From the NCBI GenBank assembly GCA_023266215.1, contig JAHFRQ010000014.1:1-57857 (forward strand): a stretch of 57,857 nucleotides of DNA, given 5' to 3'. The notes under the pieces are model-generated. The model was not told the origin of the DNA and did no database searches. It saw nothing but the letters and a program-made list of their open reading frames with translations. The translations under genes were made by a program, and so were the position numbers. Positions within the stretch are counted from its first letter, which is position 1. Every line of letters begins with the position of its first letter. This DNA is from Gammaproteobacteria bacterium. Lineage in GTDB: Bacteria; Pseudomonadota; Gammaproteobacteria; Coxiellales; Coxiellaceae. Of this stretch, positions 18,489 through 26,518 are shown in pieces.

Positions 18489-20861
18489 ATGAAATTCAGC
18501 GAATCTTGGCTTAGGCAATATGTCGACCCAAAATTATCTACAACAGAGCTCACTGATCAGATGAGCATGATGGGTTTGACCGTTGATCATATTTATCCCG
18601 TTGCCGGAAAATTTTCCAATGTAGTGATTGGCAAAGTAATCTCAACAAAACCCCATCCTGATGCAACAAAATTAACTTGCTGCATTGTTAATATCGGCGA
18701 AAAAGAAAATTTAAAAATCGTGTGTGGCGCGCCGAATGTTCGTGCTGATTTAACAGTTGCTGTCGCGAAAGTTGGCGCTGTTTTGCCAAACGGTATGGAA
18801 ATTAAAGCCGTGAAATTACGTGGTGAAGAATCGTGTGGCATGCTTTGTTCTGCCAAAGAATTAGAATTGCATAGTGCATCAGAAGATCAGCCGGGTATTT
18901 TAGAATTATCCTCTGATGCGCCTATCGGCATGTGTTTTAGAAAATACTTTGAAGCAGATGATCATATTATCGATGTTGAAATTACGCCCAATCGCGGTGA
19001 TTGCTTAAGTGTTTTGGGAATTGCGCGTGATATTGCAGCGAAAAATAATTTAAAAATAAATTGCCCTCACCCCAACCCTCTCCCGATTACGGGAGAGGGA
19101 GACTTTAAGATTAATATCTTTGCGCACTCCGACTGTCCAAAATATATCGGCAGAAAAATTACTCATATTAACAATACAGTTTCAACGCCTTTTGAAATTC
19201 AAAAACGATTACAGCGCGCCGGCATTCGATTAATTAATCCTGTTGTTGATATTTGTAATTACGTGATGTGCGAAATGGGTCAGCCAATGCACGCGTTTGA
19301 TTATGCAAAATTATACGGCAATATTGAAGTTCGAAAAGCAAAACCCAATGAAAAAATAAAATTATTAGACGAGCAAGAAATTATTTTATCATCTGAAGAT
19401 TTAGTAATCGCGGATAAAAAAAATGCACATTGTTTAGCAGGCATTATGGGTGGATTGGAATCGGCTGTCTCAGAAAAAACCACTGAAATATTTCTAGAAG
19501 CGGCATTTTTTACGGCCAAAACCATTTGTTTAAGCACGCGTCGCCACAACACGCGCTCTGATTCGTCGTATCGTTTTGAGCGTGGCGTTGATTTTAATTT
19601 GCCTGAAAAAGCAATGGAGCGCGCAACCAATTTAATTTTAGAGATCACAGGTGGAAAAGCGGGTGAAGCAATAAAAATAATTTCAGAAAAAGATTTGCCA
19701 AAACGTGAAAAAATTATATTGCGTATTGAGCAAATTAAAAGAATATTAGGTATTGAGTTTTCAGAAAGTCAAATTGAAACCGTATTAAAATCTTTAGGCA
19801 TGCTTGTTTCAAAAACAAAAACAGGCTTTGAAGTGGTGCCGCCGAGCTACCGATTTGATATTACTTTAGAAGTTGATCTAATCGAAGAGTGCGCGCGCAT
19901 TTTGGGGTATGAGCATATTCCAGTTATTCCCATGGCAGCGCCTTTAGTAATTGGGAAGCACACTGAGAAAAAATTATCGCAAGGGCGTATCCGCGCATTT
20001 TTCGCAGATCACGCTTATCAAGAATGTATTACTTATAGTTTTATTTCACTCGAATCTCAACAATTATTTTTCCCCGATGAAAAATATGTGGCGCTGAATA
20101 ATCCGCTGTCATCTGATTTGGCAATTATGCGTACCAGTTTATTACCGGGTTTATTGAATACGCTAGAGATGAACAGTCGGCAGCAACGTGATCGCATGCG
20201 TTTATTTGAACTGGGCATGTGTTTTACAGAAGAAAATCAAATACCTAAATTAGCCTGCGTTATAACAGGTTGTGTTGACAAAGAACAATGGAATTTATCG
20301 CAAGAGCCCGCCGATTTTTATGATTTAAAATCAGATATCACGGCTTTCTTAAGTCTATTGAAAAATAAAAATTTCAGCTGGATTAAAGCAGAGAACGCGG
20401 CTTTCCATCCCGGCAGATGCGCTGCACTCTGTCTTGATAATAAGCCCATTGGTTTTTTAGGCGAGATTCACCCGATGATTATTCAAAAATTGGGTTTGCG
20501 ACATTCCGCAATCGCTTTTGAAGTGATTTTAGAAGCCATGACACAGGCAAAAATTCCAGAATTTGCTGCATTTTCGCGCTTTCCGTCGGTTCGAAGAGAT
20601 ATTGCCGTCGTGATTGATGAAATGATTACGGCAGAGCAATTACAAGCTTCTATTTATAAGCATGCCGGTATTCACTTAAATTCAGTTGAAATATTTGATG
20701 TTTACAGAGGTTCTGGTATAGATACTGGTAAAAAAAGTATCGCTTTAGGCTTGACGTTTCAAGATGCTTCGCGCACTCTAAGAGATGAGGAAATAAACGA
20801 AATAATTCAGAACGTTGTGAAGAGTTTGAAACAGGAATTACAAGCAACATTGAGGGCCTAA
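18489..20861 (+). CDS. pheT: Phenylalanyl-tRNA synthetase beta subunit, with repeat-encoded insertion
   Basis: 790-residue beta subunit with the N-terminal tRNA-binding (EMAP-like) domain (GKVISTKPHPDATKLTCC), B3/B4 editing domain, B5 domain and C-terminal FDX anticodon-binding domain (FPSVRRDIAVVID). A palindromic repeat at 19064-19101 is translated in frame as PHPNPLPITGEGD, in the linker region after ITPNRGDCLSVLGIARDI. The rest of the frame is intact, so the protein is probably functional. Length is close to E. coli PheT (795). The usual pheS linkage is interrupted by the ATPase gene. Confidence 0.97.
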   Translation: MKFSESWLRQYVDPKLSTTELTDQMSMMGLTVDHIYPVAGKFSNVVIGKVISTKPHPDATKLTCCIVNIGEKENLKIVCGAPNVRADLTVAVAKVGAVLPNGMEIKAVKLRGEESCGMLCSAKELELHSASEDQPGILELSSDAPIGMCFRKYFEADDHIIDVEITPNRGDCLSVLGIARDIAAKNNLKINCPHPNPLPITGEGDFKINIFAHSDCPKYIGRKITHINNTVSTPFEIQKRLQRAGIRLINPVVDICNYVMCEMGQPMHAFDYAKLYGNIEVRKAKPNEKIKLLDEQEIILSSEDLVIADKKNAHCLAGIMGGLESAVSEKTTEIFLEAAFFTAKTICLSTRRHNTRSDSSYRFERGVDFNLPEKAMERATNLILEITGGKAGEAIKIISEKDLPKREKIILRIEQIKRILGIEFSESQIETVLKSLGMLVSKTKTGFEVVPPSYRFDITLEVDLIEECARILGYEHIPVIPMAAPLVIGKHTEKKLSQGRIRAFFADHAYQECITYSFISLESQQLFFPDEKYVALNNPLSSDLAIMRTSLLPGLLNTLEMNSRQQRDRMRLFELGMCFTEENQIPKLACVITGCVDKEQWNLSQEPADFYDLKSDITAFLSLLKNKNFSWIKAENAAFHPGRCAALCLDNKPIGFLGEIHPMIIQKLGLRHSAIAFEVILEAMTQAKIPEFAAFSRFPSVRRDIAVVIDEMITAEQLQASIYKHAGIHLNSVEIFDVYRGSGIDTGKKSIALGLTFQDASRTLRDEEINEIIQNVVKSLKQELQATLRA
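19064..19101 (+). repeat. REP-like palindrome inside pheT, in frame
   Basis: Same family as 1096 and 21980: CCCTCACCCCAACCCTCTCCC joined to GGGAGAGGGAG through a short AT-rich loop. It lies wholly within the pheT reading frame and adds about 13 residues. A 38-base element alone would shift the frame, so flanking bases must compensate. Confidence 0.9.
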
Positions 20862-20864
20862 AAA

Positions 20865-21203
20865 ATGAACGCACTCACGAAAGCAGATTTATCAGAGCAT
20901 TTATTTGAAACATTGGGTTTGAATAAACGCGAATCAAAAGAATTAGTAGAATTATTTTTTGAAGAAGTCCGAGCGTCTCTAGAAAGTGGCGAATCGGTCA
21001 AAATATCAGGTTTTGGAAATTTTAATTTGCGAGATAAATCGGAACGTCCCGGTCGCAATCCAAAAACTGGCGAGGAAATTCCGATTACAGCAAGACGTGT
21101 CGTGACATTCCGCGCAGGTCATAAGTTAAAAACCAGGGTGGAAAATTTTGTAGGACCAGAAGGAAGTGGATCAGATCATGGATCAGAAGAACAACGCGAG
21201 TGA
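20865..21203 (+). CDS. ihfA: Integration host factor alpha subunit
   Basis: 112-residue DNA-bending protein acting as heterodimer with IhfB. It matches E. coli IHF-alpha closely: [43 protein letters not shown], and the DNA-contacting arm [23 protein letters not shown]. The tail is about 13 residues longer than E. coli's. GAGGG precedes the start, overlapping the end of pheT. It overlaps the next gene. Confidence 0.97.
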   Translation: MNALTKADLSEHLFETLGLNKRESKELVELFFEEVRASLESGESVKISGFGNFNLRDKSERPGRNPKTGEEIPITARRVVTFRAGHKLKTRVENFVGPEGSGSDHGSEEQRE

Positions 21204-21555
21204 TGCGCAGCTACCATTAATTCCCGATAAACTCTATTTTACGATTGGTGAAGTCGGTTTGCTTTGTCGTCTGAAACCGCACGTGCTGCGTTATTGGGAG
21301 CAAGAATTCTCGCAGCTTTCTCCCGCAAAACGTCGCGGCAATCGTCGCTATTATCAACGTAAAGATGTTTTAATCGTTCGCGAAATAAAAACATTATTAT
21401 ACGAAAAAGGCTATACAATCGAAGGTGCAAGACAGCAATTGTCAGGCGCTGATGCGAAAAGCATGCGCAAGATTCAAAATTCACACGCACTGCTTCAAAC
21501 CGCCGTTTCGCAATTGACGAAAGTAGCGGATGAGCTGGAAGAAGCTTCTCCATAA
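21178..21555 (+). CDS. MerR-family transcriptional regulator
   Basis: 125-residue protein with the MerR winged [48 protein letters not shown], followed by a dimerisation helix. It belongs to the group found directly after ihfA in many gammaproteobacteria; no effector domain is visible. ATG 21178 is my choice; GTG 21166 is also in frame. It overlaps the end of ihfA by 26 bases. Confidence 0.9.
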   Translation: MDQKNNASDAQLPLIPDKLYFTIGEVGLLCRLKPHVLRYWEQEFSQLSPAKRRGNRRYYQRKDVLIVREIKTLLYEKGYTIEGARQQLSGADAKSMRKIQNSHALLQTAVSQLTKVADELEEASP

Positions 21556-21615
21556 TGTTTTGCGCATTCGCCATTGCTTTTCACTTTGCTCTCCAGTAAT
21601 CTTTCATTTCATTTT

Positions 21616-21689
21616 CGGGGCGTGGCGCAGCCTGGTAGCGCACTTGCATGGGGTGCAAGGGGTCACAGGTTCAAATCCTGTCGTCCCGA
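21616..21689 (+). tRNA. tRNA-Pro (anticodon GGG)
   Basis: Acceptor CGGGGCG pairs with CGTCCCG, D arm TGGCGCAGCCTGGTAGCGC, anticodon stem CTTGC/GCAAG with loop ATGGGGT (anticodon GGG), T loop TTCAAAT. Discriminator A; CCA is not encoded. The ihfA-merR-tRNA-Pro order is common in gammaproteobacteria. Confidence 0.93.
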
Positions 21690-21712
21690 TTTGAATAAGT
21701 AATTTAAGTAGT

Positions 21713-21763
21713 TATGGATTGCAATCCATAATTTGATGCTAAAAGTATGGAATGCAATCCATA
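21713..21763. repeat. Two 18-base palindromes, 33 bases apart
   Basis: TATGGATTGCAATCCATA at 21713-21730 is a perfect palindrome; TATGGAATGCAATCCATA at 21746-21763 differs by one base. Their 33-base spacing is close to three helical turns, so proteins bound at both would lie on one face of the DNA. They lie upstream of the Trm112-kdsB unit and could be an operator pair, or simply repeats. Confidence 0.6.
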
Positions 21764-21816
21764 GTGCTTGCAACATATTGATAAATAAAGGTATTGTAAT
21801 TATAGCTGAGATAATT

Positions 21817-22023
21817 ATGCATCCAGCACTCCTTGACATTTTAGTCTGCCCTTTATGCAAGGGTAAATTAATTTATGATAAAGAAAATCAAGAATTAATT
21901 TGTCGCTTTGATCGATTGGCGTATCCTATTCGACACAATATTCCGGTGATGCTGGAAAGTGAAGCGCGTGAAATTAAAACTCCCTCTCCCGCAAGCGCGC
22001 AGCGCGATGTGGGAGAGGGTTAG
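21817..22023 (+). CDS. ycaR: Trm112 family protein (YcaR-like), repeat-encoded C terminus
   Basis: 68-residue zinc-ribbon-like protein. [35 protein letters not shown] and [11 protein letters not shown] match E. coli YcaR (60 residues); the C-x2-C pair is retained but the second pair is reduced, as in that group. The start is ATG 21817; the upstream in-frame extension is not family-like. The last 14 or so residues ([14 protein letters not shown]) and the stop come from the palindromic repeat at 21980. It lies just upstream of kdsB, as in many gammaproteobacteria. Confidence 0.88.
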   Translation: MHPALLDILVCPLCKGKLIYDKENQELICRFDRLAYPIRHNIPVMLESEAREIKTPSPASAQRDVGEG

Positions 22024-22031
22024 GGTGAGGG
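21980..22031 (+). repeat. REP-like palindrome joining the Trm112 gene and kdsB
   Basis: CTCCCTCTCCCGCAAGCG...GTGGGAGAGGGTTAGGGTGAGGG. The left part encodes the end of the Trm112 protein. The right-hand GAGGG ends 7 bases before the kdsB ATG and is the best candidate for its ribosome-binding site, so folding of the repeat could affect kdsB translation. Confidence 0.85.
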
Positions 22032-22038
22032 TCTTTTT

Positions 22039-22800
22039 ATGAATTTTCGAGTGATTATTCCCGCGCGTTTTGATTCAACACGATTGCCCGGCAAAGTATT
22101 AAAAGACATTGCAGGAAAACCGATGGTGCAGCACGTGTATGAGCGTGCATTAGAATCTGGTGCTATCAGCGTTGTCATTGCAACGGACGATGATCGAGTT
22201 GCAAAAGCCTGCGAAAAATTTCATGCACCCGTTTGCATGACTGCTAAATCGCATCAGTCAGGAACAGAAAGATTGGCGGAAGCTGTCGTCGCATTAGAAT
22301 ATGCTGACGATGATATTGTAGTGTGCGTACAAGCAGATGAACCTCAAATTCCACCGCAATTAATTATGCAGGTCGCCAATGATTTAGAGGCGCATGACAA
22401 TGTGAAAGTAGCAACGCTCGCTGAAAAAATTATCAACCCTGAAGATTTATTTAACCCTTCTATTGTGAAAGTCGTTTTAAATCATCGCAATTACGCCTTG
22501 TATTTTTCGCGCGCGCCGATTCCATGGGATCGAGAACATTTTCCGCCAAAAGATATTCAGACACTAACCTTAAAAGAACATTATCTGCGCCATATTGGCA
22601 TGTATGCCTATCGCGTTGGGTTTTTAGGGGTGTACACTGGCTGCAGTACATCGCCACTGGAGTCGCTTGAAATATTGGAGCAGCTTCGAATTTTATGGAA
22701 TGGTTATAAAATTCATGTTGGCGTAACGGAATTACATGTACCTGCCGGTGTTGACCAGGAAGTCGATTTGGAAAGAGTGCGAAAACTTTTTTTAAATTAA
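22039..22800 (+). CDS. kdsB: CMP-KDO synthetase
   Basis: 3-deoxy-manno-octulosonate cytidylyltransferase, activating KDO for lipopolysaccharide core synthesis. The 253-residue protein has the N-terminal nucleotide-binding motif [16 protein letters not shown], then [11 protein letters not shown], the ATDD motif, and QADEPQI. ATSHR-like GTERLAEAV and [13 protein letters not shown] complete the family pattern. Confirms an outer membrane with LPS. Ribosome-binding site probably supplied by the repeat. Confidence 0.96.
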   Translation: MNFRVIIPARFDSTRLPGKVLKDIAGKPMVQHVYERALESGAISVVIATDDDRVAKACEKFHAPVCMTAKSHQSGTERLAEAVVALEYADDDIVVCVQADEPQIPPQLIMQVANDLEAHDNVKVATLAEKIINPEDLFNPSIVKVVLNHRNYALYFSRAPIPWDREHFPPKDIQTLTLKEHYLRHIGMYAYRVGFLGVYTGCSTSPLESLEILEQLRILWNGYKIHVGVTELHVPAGVDQEVDLERVRKLFLN

Positions 22801-22867
22801 TTCGGCTTTTTGGGTACCGCGAGCGTAAGCGACCGGGAAAATAATAATCAATACACCAGAGGTAAAT

Positions 22868-23722
22868 ATGCGCAAAGTATTTGAGTTTTTTTGTGGCAAA
22901 AAACGAAAAGATGAAACAACGCGATTGATTATTTCAACTAATGCAGAGAGTGATTCTGTATCTTCAAAAACTTCAAAAACATCGCAAAGAATTGCTGAGC
23001 TTGGTTCAGAGCACAGCAACATAGACGGTAACATAGAAAACCTGTCTGCATTACAGCTTGTTTTAAGCGCGATTAAAAAAAATCAAGCATTAATACTGAC
23101 CATCATGTTAGAAGATTTAATTTTACCGCCGACTATTTTTGGTATTTTAAATCAAAAAGATCCAGATGCCGCAAAAGCAATATTGGGTTTTATTCAGGAT
23201 AATGTTTTTTTTGGATTTACTTATACGCTCGCATTATTAGCAACTGTTAATATTACCATTGTTATACCTGTATTGTTTCTGTTGCAAAAAATATTTTCCT
23301 ATTTGCTTCAAGTGCCAGTTGAGTTTGCAGTTAGGCATAATATCAGAGATGCAGATGATCCGGAACATGCTCGCATTGCATTGGGCGTACCAAAATTATA
23401 CGTGCCTTATGTAAAATTAACGATGACGGAAGTAATAGTTGCGATTGCAGCACTCTGGACACTGCAAACAGCGCGCGGCGCAATGATTTGCGCAACCAAA
23501 TCAACCGATGCATTGGGTTATGATGCACTGGGAAATCCCTATCTTGCTTTTTTCGGTCAGATCATGCTGGTGCTGTTGATGAAATTAACATCGCAAGGCT
23601 TAAATTTATTGTCGAAAAAATTAGGTCAAGCAGCTACGGAAAAGCACACGGGGCTTGAGTCACAAAATGGTGAGATAGGCAGTCGTTATGATCTTGTGAA
23701 TTCTTCTTCTTGTCGGATATAA
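22868..23722 (+). CDS. Hypothetical multi-span membrane protein
   Basis: A 284-residue protein I do not recognise. It has a basic, Ser/Thr-rich N terminus (about residues 1-60) and roughly four hydrophobic segments: near 73-95, 115-145, 185-205 and 225-245. AGAGGT precedes the ATG. It is followed by remnants of mobile elements. The polar N-terminal domain plus membrane hairpins could fit a host-membrane-targeted effector, but nothing in the sequence proves export. Confidence 0.6.
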   Translation: MRKVFEFFCGKKRKDETTRLIISTNAESDSVSSKTSKTSQRIAELGSEHSNIDGNIENLSALQLVLSAIKKNQALILTIMLEDLILPPTIFGILNQKDPDAAKAILGFIQDNVFFGFTYTLALLATVNITIVIPVLFLLQKIFSYLLQVPVEFAVRHNIRDADDPEHARIALGVPKLYVPYVKLTMTEVIVAIAALWTLQTARGAMICATKSTDALGYDALGNPYLAFFGQIMLVLLMKLTSQGLNLLSKKLGQAATEKHTGLESQNGEIGSRYDLVNSSSCRI

Positions 23723-23758
23723 ACACGGACTTTAATGGCATCAGGATTATAACTTTCA

Positions 23759-23941
23759 TCATGAAAGCACGACAGTGTGACATCTTGCCTTGCAACAACA
23801 TAATCCATCACCCAATTTTGGCTCACCAACTTGATTATGCTTTGGATCAATACTTAATTTATCATCGCCATGACACCACGTAGAATTTACTCTAAAAATA
23901 ATATGATAAGCCAATGGTGGATTTTCAAGAATTTTTTTCAT
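23759..23941 (-). pseudogene. Remnant of a RAYT-like transposase (N-terminal fragment)
   Basis: MKKILENPPLAYHIIF...WCHGDDKLSIDPKHNQVGEP aligns with the N terminus of the intact transposase at 9276-9866 (AYLITFR, SWSHGDKRTSVDSKNNVVGKP). Similarity ends near 23810. The HUH motif and catalytic Tyr are absent, so it is a dead fragment. Its start is adjacent to a long inverted repeat, as in the intact element. Confidence 0.65.
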
Positions 23942-23966
23942 TGAGTGATGATGTTTTTTTTGATTA

Positions 23967-24305
23967 CTACTTTTATACAAGATTTACTATTGGCACTGAA
24001 GGAACCGCGCGCACAGCCTTGTACTCAAGGCGCAGCAAGCGGATTCTTTTCTCATTTCCCATCATTTGGGATGGTGCTGAAATTCAAGAAAGACTAATAA
24101 CAATAAACTAATGCTAAAAAATGATCAAAACAAGGCGATTAAGGCTTGTCTGACAAACTCTAATCGCCTTAATTTGAAGATTTTATTATCATGTCTGGCA
24201 TGAGTTGATACGCGAATCAAAAAAAGAATCCGCTTGCTGCGCCTTGAGTACAAGGCTGTGCGCGCGGTTCCTTCAGTGCCAATAGTAAATCTTGTATAAA
24301 AGTAG
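23967..24305. repeat. 84-base perfect inverted repeats flanking a 171-base core
   Basis: Bases 23967-24050 are the exact reverse complement of 24222-24305; imperfect similarity continues a few bases outside. The core (24051-24221) contains a stem AAGGCGATTA/TAATCGCCTT (24132-24141 with 24161-24170) and no convincing gene. Both this repeat and the 9.1-10.0 kb repeats contain CCAATAGTA next to a GC-rich hairpin. It may be a non-autonomous (MITE-like) relative of the RAYT element. Confidence 0.85.
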
Positions 24306-24376
24306 CGATCAAAAAAATCAAGGGATTTAAAACGTCAGAAATACTGGAAATAACGCTATTATGATGAGATGAAGCC

Positions 24377-24894
24377 ATGATGAATGCGCTACAAGAAAGA
24401 AAATTAACTTTATCCAAAAGAAAAACCCGGATCGGTAAAATTGAATCTGGTTTTCATTTTTTAGGTATTGAATATACGCCGACGAAAACGGTAGATAATA
24501 CCAACATAGCACCTGTGAATGATGATGCGATAGTTAACGCTCTACCTGATTATTGCTTGAATAATAATGAGAAGGGGGGAGAAAATTATCAATCAATCAA
24601 TCACAGGATATTTTGCATATTGTTCCGCATCCGCGAACACTACGTAAAGCACGCGAGCAAGTTAAATGGATGGTCGCAGATGGTGTTTCTCGCCCAAAGA
24701 TCAAAAATTACCTTGTTCGATGGCTGTGTTGGTGGGTAAGAACATCAGGCACTTGGAAACACGAAGAACTTGCACGACGGTACATCGAATCATGCTGGAC
24801 ACCCTCAGCCGCAGACAATGCCACTGAGTTTCTCCAACACTACCTCACATCACCGAGCAAGCGCGCGGTTGATGTGATCTCCATGGCGCAATAA
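24377..24894 (+). pseudogene. Reverse transcriptase C-terminal remnant, frameshifted
   Basis: The first part (KLTLSKRKTRIGKIESGFHFLGIEY) matches the end of the palm and start of the thumb region of retron/group II intron-type reverse transcriptases. After about 24575 the similarity moves to a second frame: IVPHPRTLRKAREQVKWMV...RWLCWWVRTSGTWKHEELARRYIESCW, a tail I associate with the same family. The switch occurs at a run of six G. The catalytic YADD part is missing, so it is a dead fragment. Its last 55 bases overlap the opposing 24840-26270 gene. Confidence 0.6.
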
Positions 24895-26270
24895 GTTTTC
24901 CAACGCTGATGTTTTTGCTCGACATAAGTTCTGTAAACTACCGCCAGCCCAACGAGCCATACCACACCCGCGTGCCGCGGGCAGAGCGCGGCCGCGAATT
25001 TATATCCAATACCATCAACAGCCGAAGAATTAATAAGGGAGCGATCAACGAGGGAATTACGAACAATACCAGTAGAAGAATTCCAGTCATTAAAACGAGC
25101 CGGGCGAGCTCGCGGCTCTTTTTCTTCAGTCAAATAATAAGTGCCCTGGCGAATATCTTGCTTTACGGGCTCCGCGGCATTTCGTTGCGACCATCCAACC
25201 AACTGAGAGAAAATTACGATGCGATTTTTATATTCTGGATCTGCAATAAGATGTGCATCAACTTCATCCCATGTTTTTTCATTATGTTGTAATGCAACCA
25301 GAATGTGATGGGGATTAAAAATAATTTCTGATTGCGTGTGTTTAACAAATTCTTCTCTAAAGCGATTTAGCTTTTCAACCAGGGTGAGTTGATCAAATGA
25401 TTTTGCGCGAGCCTCAGGTGTTTGTGTAAAGCTCACGCCAGTGTTTGCAATGGCAGCAGCTGTTGCTTCAGGTGTAGTAGCATTAATTAATTCCATTACT
25501 ACATCTAATTCTTTCTGTGTTGCATTACAAATGGCATCAACGTAAGGCTTAAAATCAAAAGCGTTATCTATTTGAGCTTTTTCGTGCGTTTTTAAAATAA
25601 GATTAATATTATCGCTTCTCAATGCTGCGCATTCTTGATCTTTAAAATATCCGCGCAAGCTTTTTTTATAAATAGCTTTAATTTGCTTTTGCATTTGCTT
25701 AAAACCATTTGGAATCCGCTCAAAATAGGGTTTTATTTTTTCGCATAATTGAATATCAGTTGCAGCTATTGCGGCTTGTAGTACGGTGCCCGTAAAAGAA
25801 GCATTGCCATTACCGGTGGCAGAGCCGATGGTTGTTAAAGCAGCCTGTAAAGCATCAGGGCCATTTTGTTCTATGCCATTTAAAATACGCAATACCATGG
25901 CTTCATCTCCATTGAATGCAGCATCACATAAATCAGAGAACAGGAAATTATTGTATGCAAACAAAGACGGGTTCATTAATAAGCCATTTAAAGCATAATA
26001 GAGATGCCCCATTTTATTATCTCTATCTCTATCATCAAGGCATGAGGCTTGATAAAAATGACTTAAAATGGCTATTATAAGTGGCATAGGTGGAGGACAA
26101 TGTTTATTTTTATCTATCAGCGCTAGAAATACAAAAAGCGCTTCTGCACTCTTCAAATCAATTTTAATCGCATCATGACCAGCTTCTGCCGACCTAAGAA
26201 CTATTTTTTTTGTGCCATCGGCTTGTGTAATCGTGACAAAATATATTGGGCTGTTGTTGTTTGAAGGCAT
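24840..26270 (-). CDS. Large lineage-specific protein, possibly ankyrin-like helical repeats
   Basis: A 476-residue protein I do not recognise. The middle (about residues 105-215) contains paired-helix segments such as LCDAAFNGDEAMVLRILNGI and TVLQAAIAATDIQLCEKI that resemble ankyrin-type repeats. The C terminus has a distinct segment GWSQRNAAEPVKQDIRQGTY...EEKEPRARPARF. No signal peptide or membrane segment stands out. The C-terminal end overlaps reverse-transcriptase debris, so the last residues may be foreign sequence. An effector role is speculation. Confidence 0.6.
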   Translation of the reverse strand: MPSNNNSPIYFVTITQADGTKKIVLRSAEAGHDAIKIDLKSAEALFVFLALIDKNKHCPPPMPLIIAILSHFYQASCLDDRDRDNKMGHLYYALNGLLMNPSLFAYNNFLFSDLCDAAFNGDEAMVLRILNGIEQNGPDALQAALTTIGSATGNGNASFTGTVLQAAIAATDIQLCEKIKPYFERIPNGFKQMQKQIKAIYKKSLRGYFKDQECAALRSDNINLILKTHEKAQIDNAFDFKPYVDAICNATQKELDVVMELINATTPEATAAAIANTGVSFTQTPEARAKSFDQLTLVEKLNRFREEFVKHTQSEIIFNPHHILVALQHNEKTWDEVDAHLIADPEYKNRIVIFSQLVGWSQRNAAEPVKQDIRQGTYYLTEEKEPRARPARFNDWNSSTGIVRNSLVDRSLINSSAVDGIGYKFAAALCPRHAGVVWLVGLAVVYRTYVEQKHQRWKTYCAMEITSTARLLGDVR

Positions 26271-26442
26271 GAGTTATTGCTCGCTGATTGATTTTCTTAA
26301 AGTGAATTGTACGTGGGCAAGGTTAAGGGAGTATTAAATGGGGGGTCTGAATGTGTTACCAATTTTAAATGGGGTAAAAGATCATTTAAAATCATGGGAT
26401 TAACGGATGAGAAAGTAACTGCTCAAAAACCAGGGGCGCGTC

Positions 26443-26474
26443 ATCCCGGAAAATGCGAAGCATTTATCCGGGAT
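26443..26474. repeat. Palindromic repeat of a second family
   Basis: ATCCCGGAAAATGC / GCATTTATCCGGGAT with loop GAA forms a 14-base stem with one bulge. It lies 45 bases beyond the rne stop. Hairpins with ATCCCGG arms are a common dispersed repeat type in gammaproteobacteria. It could serve as a 3'-end structure for rne. The 248 bases of 26271-26518 hold no convincing gene. Confidence 0.7.
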
Positions 26475-26518
26475 CTAGAAAATGACGAGGTGTTTACCCT
26501 AAGTTTTTGAGAAGCCCC

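Noticed and set aside
24909-25292. 127-residue open frame opposite the 476-residue gene
   Set aside because: Antisense shadow of a longer frame, without a ribosome-binding site or family match.
26307-26510. 67-residue open frame between rne and the 476-residue gene
   Set aside because: It runs through the ATCCCGG palindrome and resembles no family.
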